A DNA stretch of 6,134 bases from an uncultured Ruminococcus sp. (GTDB lineage: Bacteria; Bacillota_A; Clostridia; Oscillospirales; Acutalibacteraceae): the NCBI GenBank assembly GCA_902798605.1, contig CADBXH010000103.1, positions 1-6,134 of the forward strand, written 5' to 3'. The position numbers and the translations under genes are program-made. Shown in pieces: positions 1 to 5,751 of the stretch (positions are counted from its first letter, which is position 1; each line of letters starts with the position of its first letter). A model generated the notes under the pieces. The model searched no databases. It saw only the letters and a list, made by a program, of their open reading frames with translations, and was not told where the DNA came from.

Positions 1-13
1 TATCATTAAGTAC

Positions 14-49
14 AAAATAAAAATCCCTGCACGCAAAAGCGTACAGGGA
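14..49 (-). terminator. Intrinsic terminator of the T-box leader
   Basis: On the minus strand an 11-bp stem (one G-U pair) pairs 49-39 with 34-24 around a TTTT loop, followed by a T-rich run (TTTTTATTTT, 23-14). Its 5' arm contains the CCCT (48-45) that the antiterminator also needs, so the two structures exclude each other. This is the regulated transcription stop of the T-box leader. Any upstream transcript reading leftward would meet it as well. Confidence 0.93.
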
Positions 50-250
50 CGAATTTTATCCGTGGTACCACCCTGATTCCCGTAAAACGGGCTCTCATCT
101 GACTTTTAACGGTGTCTGCCGTCAGAACCTACTGCTGTTTCAATCCTGCCACTCGGGAGCGAACTTCACATTGATCCGCAATAACGCGCTTTCAGCCGCC
201 GACGCGCCTCTCTTTCAGAGCAGGAGTCAAAGCTACTCTCTCCGTCGCTG
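24..250 (-). promoter_or_regulatory. T-box riboswitch leader, probably isoleucine-specific, for an aminoacyl-tRNA synthetase gene off the left edge
   Basis: A T-box leader binds a tRNA by its anticodon and reads whether the acceptor end is charged; uncharged tRNA stabilises the antiterminator and lets the downstream gene be transcribed. The T-box core (AGGGTGGTACCACGG) lies at 74-60 on the minus strand. The antiterminator is canonical: AGGG (74-71) pairs with CCCT (48-45), ACG (63-61) pairs with CGT (51-49), and the 7-nt bulge TGGTACC lies between. Stem I starts near 250: AGCGA at its base pairs with TCGCT near 163-159, with a GAGAGTAG loop-E-like motif and an AGAGAG/GGCTGAAAG distal region. 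A small ACGG/CCGT hairpin and a CCCG/CGGG hairpin precede the T-box. The bulge base U (UGGU) predicts a tRNA discriminator A. The best specifier is ATC at 175-173, followed by A. AAT and TCA are overlapping alternatives, but tRNA-Asn and tRNA-Ser usually carry discriminator G. Isoleucine, hence ileS, is therefore an inference. The coding sequence is not in the window. Confidence 0.93.
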
Positions 251-311
251 TGTTTTTTTGTCTTATATTATCAGCCTTCGTTTTCGACCGAAAGCATCAG
301 CTATCTTTAGT

Positions 312-340
312 ATAATACCACTGTTCACCCGATTTTGCAA
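312..340 (-). promoter_or_regulatory. Sigma-A-type promoter for the T-box transcript
   Basis: On the minus strand, TTGCAA (340-335) and TATTAT (317-312) are separated by exactly 17 bp, which would start transcription near 305, about 55 nt before stem I. A second -10-like TAATAT lies near 270 with only a poor -35, and would give the shorter pre-stem-I leader more usual for T-boxes. Either could be the real start. The promoter begins only 24 bp beyond the stop codon of the aldo/keto reductase gene. Confidence 0.65.
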
Positions 341-363
341 GGGGTAAAGCGAATTAATTTGAT

Positions 364-1293
364 TTAGGGTAAATATTTGCCCGAGGCAAGGTAGAGTCTG
401 TACCACTCGTTGTGCGTGAGCTCGACCTTTGACGCCTGACATATATCGCTGAGGTGGTTCGGGTTCATCGTACCCGCTATCGCCTGCATTTTTGCGGGGT
501 GTCGGAGTATCCAAGCAATTGCCACGGCGGTTTTTGGCACGCCGTACTTCTCCCCTATCTCCCACAAAACGCGGTTTAGCTCGGGGAATTCGGGGCTGTC
601 GACAAAGCAGCCCTTAAAAAATCCGTACTGCAACGGCGACCAAGCCTGGATCGTAACATCATTTAGGCGGCAATAGTCGAGCGTGCCGTTATCGCGGTCA
701 AGCGAGCGCTCAGTAGTGATATTGTTAACGTACAGCGCCTGATCGAGAAGCTGCGACTGCTCCAGCGAAAATTGAAGTTGGTTGAATACAAGCGGCTGAC
801 GGATGTGTTTTTTCAGCACCGCGAACATCATTGAAGGCACGTTGCTAACACCGAAATATTTTACCTTTCCGCTTTTTTCAAGCTCGTCGAACGCCTCGGC
901 GATCTGCTCCGGCTCATAGAGCAAGTCGGGTCTGTGCAGCAAGAGCGAATCGAGATATTCGCATTTTAATCTGCGCAGGCTGTCATCCACGCTGTTGATT
1001 ATATTCTCCTTTGTCCAGTTGAACTCGCCTTGGTCTGAAAGGATACCGCACTTGCTCTGTATAAAAACATCCTCGCGCTTTATCCCTGTTTTTGGGAACG
1101 CGTCGCCGAAGCGGGTCTCCGCCTCGCCGTTTTCACCGTAACAGGTGGCGTGGTCGTAATAATTGATACCTAAATCATAAGCGGTGCGGATGATATTCGC
1201 GGCGTCATCTACGGATAGCGCCGGCATCCGCATACAGCCCATAATTATTGATGACGCGTTTTGCGGTCCGTTTAAGACATTGATGTACTTCAT
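364..1293 (-). CDS. Aldo/keto reductase (YdhF-like oxidoreductase)
   Basis: This 309-residue protein is a full-length NAD(P)H-dependent aldo/keto reductase of TIM-barrel type, which reduces carbonyl groups in the cytoplasm; its natural substrate cannot be read from sequence. The catalytic tetrad is complete: D47 (in NYYDHA), Y52 (CYG), K81 (QSKCG) and H120 (LLLHRPD). Further family hallmarks are GKVKYFGVSN (142-151), the NQLQ strand (171-174), AWSPLQYG (217-224) and a C-terminal cofactor-binding region (AIAGTMNPNHLSDI, 271-284). The AWSPLQYG and NPNHLSDI wording resembles the E. coli YdhF group rather than the iron-sulfur aldo/keto reductases, and there is no ferredoxin-like cysteine cluster. 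The ATG at 1293 follows a TGAGGT ribosome binding site by about 6 nt. It lies 22 bp downstream of the VanY-type gene on the same strand, with no promoter evident between them, so the two are probably co-transcribed. No functional link to the carboxypeptidase is known to me. Confidence 0.93.
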   Translation of the reverse strand: MKYINVLNGPQNASSIIMGCMRMPALSVDDAANIIRTAYDLGINYYDHATCYGENGEAETRFGDAFPKTGIKREDVFIQSKCGILSDQGEFNWTKENIINSVDDSLRRLKCEYLDSLLLHRPDLLYEPEQIAEAFDELEKSGKVKYFGVSNVPSMMFAVLKKHIRQPLVFNQLQFSLEQSQLLDQALYVNNITTERSLDRDNGTLDYCRLNDVTIQAWSPLQYGFFKGCFVDSPEFPELNRVLWEIGEKYGVPKTAVAIAWILRHPAKMQAIAGTMNPNHLSDICQASKVELTHNEWYRLYLASGKYLP

Positions 1294-1315
1294 ATTTTAC
1301 CTCACTTAATAATTA

Positions 1316-2389
1316 TCAATACCCGTTATCGACTATCTCCCAGCCGCCTTTATCATTTTTTGACAGCAGCCATTTATAGTCCGTATAATCGTGATTAGGC
1401 TCGAACGCCTTATCCGCTGTGTTTTCCGGCGTGCGGAAATCCATCAGCAATTCAATAAACTCGGTGTAGTTTTGCTTGGGATATTTAGCTTTGGCTTTTG
1501 CGATCTCCTCATCGGAAGCGGCGTCATCGCCCGCGTAACGAATACTCTTCAGACAAAAACCGTCAAAGCCCGCGAACCGGCACTTTGCCTGTATCACAGC
1601 GTTTTTGAGATCATCCTCCGTATACTTTGCGGAACTGCCATAGTCAACGGTTATGTCTCCCGAGCTTGCGGCGCCAAGGTATTCCTCAAAGGTGATACCC
1701 TTTGACATAATTTTCCCGGCAACATCGGCGTTGTCTATATAGCGGATATGCCACGGCTCATAGGCGTAGCCGGTGATGTGCTCCTTGCCCTCAAGATAGC
1801 GGAGGATAAATCCGTAGCTGTCAAGCTTTTTGTGTATCTTCTCCCAAATCTCGGGATACTGCACCATATCCTCGTTCTCGGTGATATCCTTGCCGTCTAT
1901 GATAAGATAAAGGTCGAGCGCAAGTCCCGTGTGATGCTCCGAAAAGCCGGGCTTTGCCACCGTTTTAGCGGCATAATCGGCGCCGTATTGCTTGGTAAAA
2001 TCGTCCATAATACGCTGCTGCTCGGCTACGCTTCTGTAGGCGGAGTCAAGGTCTACATATACTCCCTCTTTCTCCAAATCAGCCTTGAGCTTTAGGTACG
2101 CGTCGTATGCCTTTGACTCAACTTCGACGTCATCCTTGATCGAGTTGGTCATATGGACGGTTTGAAGCTTTTGCTCCCAGCCGTCGGGAAGCGCGTGCGT
2201 TTTGTTTACGAGCGCCATATAATCTATACCGCCGGGCTTTGCCTCATCTACGCTCGCCTCATCGGCAGTAGCTTCATCGGCAGTCGCAGCGCTTGATTCC
2301 TTTTCGGTATTGTTGTTGCAGCCTGCGAGCACCGCTGTCGTGAGCAGACAAAAGCAGAGTATCAGGCTTAAAAATATACTTTTTTTCAT
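1316..2389 (-). CDS. VanY-type D-Ala-D-Ala carboxypeptidase lipoprotein
   Basis: A 357-residue zinc peptidase of the M15B/VanY family, expected to remove the terminal D-Ala from peptidoglycan pentapeptides outside the membrane. The ATG at 2389 is chosen because a perfect AAGGAGGT (2404-2397) precedes it by 7 nt; an in-frame ATG at 2422 has no such site. Residues 1-24 are a lipoprotein signal peptide ending in lipobox LAGC (C24 the lipidated cysteine). A low-complexity linker with DEA repeats (35-50) follows. The catalytic domain spans about 55-240: SAYRS (116-120), SEHHTGLALD (150-159) with zinc ligands H152 and D159, and EPWH (211-214) with catalytic E211 and zinc ligand H214. Residues 250-357 form an extra C-terminal domain rich in Tyr/Trp, ending GGWEIVDNGY, a pattern seen at the end of small Firmicutes lipoprotein domains. 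Without vanH/A/X or vanR/S nearby it is more likely a housekeeping wall enzyme than a vancomycin-resistance gene. Confidence 0.92.
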   Translation of the reverse strand: MKKSIFLSLILCFCLLTTAVLAGCNNNTEKESSAATADEATADEASVDEAKPGGIDYMALVNKTHALPDGWEQKLQTVHMTNSIKDDVEVESKAYDAYLKLKADLEKEGVYVDLDSAYRSVAEQQRIMDDFTKQYGADYAAKTVAKPGFSEHHTGLALDLYLIIDGKDITENEDMVQYPEIWEKIHKKLDSYGFILRYLEGKEHITGYAYEPWHIRYIDNADVAGKIMSKGITFEEYLGAASSGDITVDYGSSAKYTEDDLKNAVIQAKCRFAGFDGFCLKSIRYAGDDAASDEEIAKAKAKYPKQNYTEFIELLMDFRTPENTADKAFEPNHDYTDYKWLLSKNDKGGWEIVDNGY

Positions 2390-2396
2390 TATGTTT

Positions 2397-2404
2397 ACCT
2401 CCTT
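2397..2404 (-). promoter_or_regulatory. Ribosome binding site deciding the VanY-type start
   Basis: AAGGAGGT on the minus strand is fully complementary to the anti-Shine-Dalgarno core and lies 7 nt before the ATG at 2389. It falls inside the longer reading frame that would begin at 2422, which argues against that upstream start. Confidence 0.85.
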
Positions 2405-2430
2405 CGCACAACCGCGAATCAATATATTTT

Positions 2431-2459
2431 ATAATATCACATCATTCACTGTCTTTCAA
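2431..2459 (-). promoter_or_regulatory. Sigma-A-type promoter of the VanY/aldo-keto reductase operon
   Basis: TTGAAA (2459-2454) and TATTAT (2436-2431) are separated by 17 bp. Transcription would start near 2424, giving a leader of about 35 nt before the VanY-type ATG. It is back to back with the cls promoter, and 30 bp lie between the two -35 boxes, so a shared regulator is possible, although no clear operator palindrome is visible. Confidence 0.75.
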
Positions 2460-2489
2460 TATATACGGCAAGAATAATAACCATTTCCC

Positions 2490-2518
2490 TTGTCATAATC
2501 ATTCACTCGTGATATACT
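2490..2518 (+). promoter_or_regulatory. Sigma-A-type promoter of cls
   Basis: TTGTCA (2490-2495) and TATACT (2513-2518) are separated by exactly 17 bp. The start would fall near 2525, leaving a short leader of about 27 nt that contains the ribosome binding site. Confidence 0.8.
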
Positions 2519-2536
2519 GGATTTGCAACGGAAATG

Positions 2537-2543
2537 AAGGGAG
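2537..2543 (+). promoter_or_regulatory. Ribosome binding site deciding the cls start
   Basis: AAGGGAG lies 8 nt before the ATG at 2552. An in-frame ATG at 2534 would place this site inside the coding region and has no purine-rich site before it, so 2552 is preferred. Confidence 0.75.
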
Positions 2544-2551
2544 ATAATACT

Positions 2552-4114
2552 ATGAGTGACGTCTTCAGGCTTGCGCCGCCGAAAAAGAAAGGAATTATGA
2601 GTCTGGTTTTCAGCCGTTTTTCCATTATCGCCTTGCTGATACTTCTGCAAATAGCACTGTATGTTGTCATCTACGGCTGGCTGATCCATTTACTGCCGTT
2701 TTTCTCGGTGTTCTTGGTGATTTTTACATTGCTTATGGTCTTTTATCTGTTCAACAACAATATGGATTACAGCGCAAAGCTTACATGGATGCTTGTTATC
2801 GCCGTGCTGCAGGTACCGGGCGCTATATTTTTGCTGTTCACTCAGACGAATGTCGGGTACCGTAAGCTCTCGCAAAGAGAAAACGCGCTGATACATATGA
2901 CACGAAGGGCGATCGAACAGCCGAAGGACGCTGTTGCCGCTCTCGAAAACGACGATTCAGGCACAAAGGAGCTGGTTAAATACCTCAACCGCAGCGGTTG
3001 TTTTCCGGCGTATTGCAACACCGAGGTAACATATTTCCCAATCGGCGAGGATAAGTTTGAAGCTATGCTGAAGGAGCTTGCCAAAGCCGAAAAGTTCATC
3101 TTTATGGAGTACTTTATTTTGGAAGAGGGTTATATGTGGGGCAAGATCCTCGAGATACTCGTCGAGAAAGCAGCGCAGGGCGTAGAAGTCCGCGTTATGT
3201 ACGACGGTATGTGCGAGATGTCCACCATCCAGCCGGATTATTATAAGCTGCTGAGGGAAAAGGGTATAAAAGCAAAGGCTTTTTCTCCTATCCGCCCGTT
3301 ATTATCCTCCCACTACAACTACAGAGATCACCGCAAAATTCTCGTCATAGACGGCGAGGTCGCTTTTAACGGCGGAATAAACCTCGCAGACGAATACATC
3401 AACCGCGTTGAACGCTTCGGTCACTGGAAGGACACCGCGGTAATGCTGCACGGCGACGCCGCAAAGAGCTTTACGCTGATGTTTTTGCAGATGTGGAATA
3501 TCGACGAAAAAAACGCGGAATTCGAACAGTGGCTCACGCCTAACCAAACAACGCCCAAACACCCGAGCGGAATCGTTGTCCCGTACGGAGACAGTCCGCT
3601 GGACGGCAGAAAAGTCGGCGAGACCGTTTATATGGACATCATCAACCGCGCAAACGATTATGTTCATATTATGACGCCGTACCTGATACTCGACGGCGAG
3701 CTTGAAGCCGCGCTGAAATACGCCGCCGAGCGCGGGGTCGACGTAAAGATCATCCTCCCCGGAATACCCGATAAAAGCACGGCATACTCTCTTGCAAAAT
3801 CACATTACAGCCGTTTAATAGCCTCGGGGATAGAAATTTACGAGTACACCCCGGGATTCGTCCACGCAAAGGTTTTTGTCAGCGATCACTGCAAAGCCAC
3901 TGTCGGCACGATCAACCTCGACTACCGCAGCCTGTACCATCACTTTGAGTGCGCGACCTATATGTACAAAACTGATTGCATTCCGGACATAGACGCGGAC
4001 TTTGACGAAACACTGTCAAAATGCCGCAAGGTGACCCGCAAAACCATTAAGGACGAAAAGCTGTCGTACAAGATAATGGGAACTATACTAAAATTCATCG
4101 CGCCGCTTATGTAG
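2552..4114 (+). CDS. cls: Cardiolipin synthase (phospholipase D family)
   Basis: A 520-residue membrane enzyme that condenses two phosphatidylglycerol molecules into cardiolipin and glycerol. The N-terminus carries three hydrophobic segments (about 22-46, 48-67 and 78-97); the last two match the PLD-nuclease N-terminal region of bacterial Cls. Two phospholipase D domains follow, each with an intact HKD motif: H260-x-K262-x4-D267 (HRKILVID) followed by NGGINL, and H438-x-K440-x4-D445 (HAKVFVSD) followed by GTINLDYRS. Length and layout match full-size Firmicutes Cls, and no key residue is missing. The gene stands alone, reading away from the VanY-type operon from a shared promoter region, and converges on the dockerin gene with a hairpin between them. 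A related phosphatidyltransferase of the family cannot be excluded, but the combination of N-terminal membrane segments and motif context favours Cls. Confidence 0.94.
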   Translation: MSDVFRLAPPKKKGIMSLVFSRFSIIALLILLQIALYVVIYGWLIHLLPFFSVFLVIFTLLMVFYLFNNNMDYSAKLTWMLVIAVLQVPGAIFLLFTQTNVGYRKLSQRENALIHMTRRAIEQPKDAVAALENDDSGTKELVKYLNRSGCFPAYCNTEVTYFPIGEDKFEAMLKELAKAEKFIFMEYFILEEGYMWGKILEILVEKAAQGVEVRVMYDGMCEMSTIQPDYYKLLREKGIKAKAFSPIRPLLSSHYNYRDHRKILVIDGEVAFNGGINLADEYINRVERFGHWKDTAVMLHGDAAKSFTLMFLQMWNIDEKNAEFEQWLTPNQTTPKHPSGIVVPYGDSPLDGRKVGETVYMDIINRANDYVHIMTPYLILDGELEAALKYAAERGVDVKIILPGIPDKSTAYSLAKSHYSRLIASGIEIYEYTPGFVHAKVFVSDHCKATVGTINLDYRSLYHHFECATYMYKTDCIPDIDADFDETLSKCRKVTRKTIKDEKLSYKIMGTILKFIAPLM

Positions 4115-4140
4115 CGAAAAAAGTAAAAAACAAAAGAACA

Positions 4141-4180
4141 GAGGCTGACTTAAAACTCGAAAGTTTTTTAGGTCAACCTC
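4141..4180. terminator. Probable bidirectional terminator between cls and the dockerin gene
   Basis: A long imperfect hairpin begins GAGG and ends CCTC, with TGAC pairing with GTCA inside it (one C/A mismatch) and an A-rich/T-rich upper stem. On the plus strand it is followed by TTTGTTTG, and on the minus strand by TGTTCTTTTGTTTTTTAC, so it can serve both convergent genes. It starts 26 bp after the cls stop and ends 22 bp before the dockerin stop. Confidence 0.8.
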
Positions 4181-4202
4181 TTTGTTTGTCTAAATTTTGT
4201 TA

Positions 4203-5123
4203 TTATGATCTGTTGGGGAATTCGGTTATAATACCTGCCGCGTACTCTTGAATCAGGATCGCGTCAAGTGTATCCGCATTACCGTCGTTGTTTACATCTG
4301 CAATATGGATCTGCTCATCGGTGAGCTGAATCTTTTCACCTGCATACTTCTGAATCAATATCGCGTCAAGTATATCAACCGAGCCGTCATTATTTACGTC
4401 GCCTTTGATAACCGGTTCAACCGGCTCTGTAGTATCTGCGGGAGAAGTCGTCGCAACAACAGGATAGGTGGTTTCCGCGGGGAATGTTGTCACGTCCGCG
4501 GGGACTGTTGTCACTTCCTCAGGCTCAGTCGCGTCCATATCCTTGATGATCACCTCATAACCGTTCGCGGTTTTTACTGTGAGCTCATCGACCGAAAAAT
4601 ACACAACGGTATTGACGCCGGTAAGTTCTCCGTAAGTGCAATATTCCACATCGATTTCTATATCCGCGGTCAACAAAGGATCGCCTTTTTTCACCGTCAC
4701 GGGTGAAGCGCCGGCAAAGCTGCCCTTCAGCATCCAAATATCATCTTCCGCTGTTTTGCAGTCCATTGCGGTGAATGGCGTATAGCTGTTCAGGGTAACG
4801 CCTTCTTCCTCGTGATAAAGCGTGAATTTAAAGCTTACTATATCCAGATCCTCGGGCGCGGTAAAGTTAAGCGTGTGACTACCGTATGTGTTTCCCGTAA
4901 AGACTTCATTATCCTTGCAGTAATTTGAATCCTGCCGGATATTGTAATTTGCCCAGTCCTCACAATGATTGGTAGAATCCTCATAGTCGTCCTCGCCCGA
5001 ATAGGTAAAGCCGATCGCTTCTTCATCAGTGACGCTCGCCGTTACGCTTTGAGAACACACAGCCGCAACAGTGACTGTCATAATCACTGCCATCAAAGCA
5101 GCTAAAAGCTTGATTTTAATCAT
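4203..5123 (-). CDS. Secreted protein with C-terminal type I dockerin
   Basis: A 306-residue exported protein. Residues 1-29 are a Sec signal peptide with a hydrophobic core and probable cleavage after VTA (A29); C23 is not in a proper lipobox, so it is not called a lipoprotein. Residues 30-198 form an unrecognised beta-rich domain with several cysteines (C54, C69, C122, C162). A Thr/Pro/Val-rich linker with TTxP-like repeats (about 199-238) follows. Residues 240-300 are a dockerin with two calcium-binding loops, DVNNDGSVDILD (242-253) and DVNNDGNADTLD (276-287), each followed by an AILIQ-(K/E)-Y-A helix. Type I dockerins bind cohesins and attach proteins to scaffolds, so this may be a cellulosome-like or surface-assembly component. 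The near-identical repeats give the two-fold symmetry that permits dual binding modes in known dockerins. No catalytic domain is recognised. The ATG at 5123 follows GGAGGG by 6 nt. Confidence 0.9.
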   Translation of the reverse strand: MIKIKLLAALMAVIMTVTVAAVCSQSVTASVTDEEAIGFTYSGEDDYEDSTNHCEDWANYNIRQDSNYCKDNEVFTGNTYGSHTLNFTAPEDLDIVSFKFTLYHEEEGVTLNSYTPFTAMDCKTAEDDIWMLKGSFAGASPVTVKKGDPLLTADIEIDVEYCTYGELTGVNTVVYFSVDELTVKTANGYEVIIKDMDATEPEEVTTVPADVTTFPAETTYPVVATTSPADTTEPVEPVIKGDVNNDGSVDILDAILIQKYAGEKIQLTDEQIHIADVNNDGNADTLDAILIQEYAAGIITEFPNRS

Positions 5124-5220
5124 AGATAACCCTCCAAAGAATTAATTTATCCGAGCCTTTAAGAGCGCGCAAAAATGTTCATTTATCATTATTTTGCGAA
5201 CACGCCAAGACTATGTATTT

Positions 5221-5249
5221 ATAATAACATAGTATGAATTTTAAGTCAA
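5221..5249 (-). promoter_or_regulatory. Strong promoter of the dockerin gene
   Basis: TTGACT (5249-5244) and TATTAT (5226-5221) are separated by 17 bp, the best promoter match in the window. The predicted start near 5214 gives a leader of about 90 nt. That leader can form a 7-bp hairpin (CGCAAAA with TTTTGCG) about 20 nt into the transcript. It does not match a riboswitch I recognise. No hairpin followed by a T-run precedes the gene, so constitutive or trans-regulated expression is likely. Confidence 0.8.
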
Positions 5250-5306
5250 CTTTTTTTGTGAGTTGTTGATTTGCTTTTGTGATATTTATCACGCAAGTAG
5301 CTTGTG

Positions 5307-5459
5307 GTGGAGATGACGTGTGTTCGTGTAATGCGAAAACTTCCTGCTCGTTTGTTGCGGCGTGTGTTGTGTGCAAACGCGGTGGGGCTCGGCGCCCTAA
5401 AAACATCGCACTGCGATGTTTTCTTAACGGGCTGTTCGATTCCCGTCATCTCTTTCACC
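5307..5459. repeat. Composite repeat, copy 1 (ends resemble the tmRNA 3' end)
   Basis: Made of an A block (5307-5364) and the core of a B block (5396-5477), separated by 31 unique bases. The A block matches 5506-5563 at 56 of 58 positions. The B block matches 5687-5768 with about three differences. The outer ends are imperfect inverted repeats: GTGGAGATGACG on the left, and CGTCATCTC-TTT-CACC on the right. Both resemble the mature tmRNA 3' end (CGTCATCTCCACCA). The B block also contains ACGGG-CTG-TTCGATT-CCCGT, the tmRNA T-arm sequence with three extra bases in its loop. No transposase or credible coding frame is present. It could be a miniature mobile element or the remains of integration next to ssrA. 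Confidence 0.8.
5400..5422. other. Perfect hairpin inside repeat copy 1
   Basis: Two perfect 11-base arms (AAAACATCGCA and TGCGATGTTTT) flank a single base. On the plus strand it is followed by CTTAA, and on the minus strand by a short T-run ending in AGG, so it could act as a weak terminator in either direction. Its identical twin is at 5691-5713. Confidence 0.8.
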
Positions 5460-5505
5460 AAAAAAAATATGATGCCCTGAGGCTAGGTTCTGCGTTTGGA
5501 TTTCA

Positions 5506-5751
5506 GTGGAGATGACGTGTGTTCGTATAATGCGAAAACTTCCTGCTCGCTTGTTGCGGCGTGACCGCGTGCCGCAGCTGTCAGCGCGCCTTTGGAAAGA
5601 ACGGATTAACAGGCAAGTCGGATCAACGGCGCATTTGAACGCGGTCGTAACGGTAAAGTTTCTTTCTGATGAAGATTGCATTTCTACCTAAAAACATCGC
5701 ACTGCGATGTTTTCTTAACGGGCTGTTCGATTCCCGTCATCTCTTTTCACC
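5506..5751. repeat. Composite repeat, copy 2 (adjacent to the ssrA terminator)
   Basis: The same A and B blocks as the copy at 5307-5459 (A 5506-5563, B core 5687-5751), but with 123 unique bases between them instead of 31, so the conserved parts are the ends. Its B block runs on through the A-run into the ssrA terminator stem (TGACGCCC at 5761-5768). Copy 1 runs into a decayed version of that stem (TGATGCCCTGAGGC). The interior holds no recognisable gene; short reading frames here are products of the repeat sequence. Confidence 0.8.
5691..5713. other. Perfect hairpin inside repeat copy 2
   Basis: The sequence is identical to the 23-base palindrome at 5400-5422. Lying on the minus-strand exit path from ssrA, it may serve as a backup stop between ssrA and the dockerin gene; this is inferred from the structure only. 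Confidence 0.75.

Noticed and set aside
263..565. 100-codon minus-strand frame overlapping the end of the reductase gene and the T-box promoter
   Set aside because: It overlaps the conserved aldo/keto reductase C-terminus in another frame and has no family resemblance.
1391..2095. Plus-strand frames of 104 and 115 codons within the VanY-type gene
   Set aside because: They are antisense shadows of a gene with intact catalytic motifs and have no ribosome binding sites.
1316..2389. Vancomycin resistance gene (vanY of a van cluster)
   Set aside because: No vanH, vanA/B, vanX, vanR or vanS is adjacent, and VanY-domain lipoproteins are common housekeeping proteins in Firmicutes.
3302..3667. 121-codon minus-strand frame inside cls
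   Set aside because: It is antisense to the first HKD domain of cls and has no recognisable motif.
4248..4706. 152-codon plus-strand frame opposite the dockerin gene
   Set aside because: It runs antisense to the dockerin repeats and Thr-rich linker; its Arg/Cys-rich composition is typical of a shadow frame.
5427..5460. A tRNA gene 3' half on the plus strand (T-arm plus CACCA)
   Set aside because: The T-loop has three extra bases, three bases interrupt the acceptor end, and no D-arm, anticodon arm or 5' acceptor strand is found upstream.
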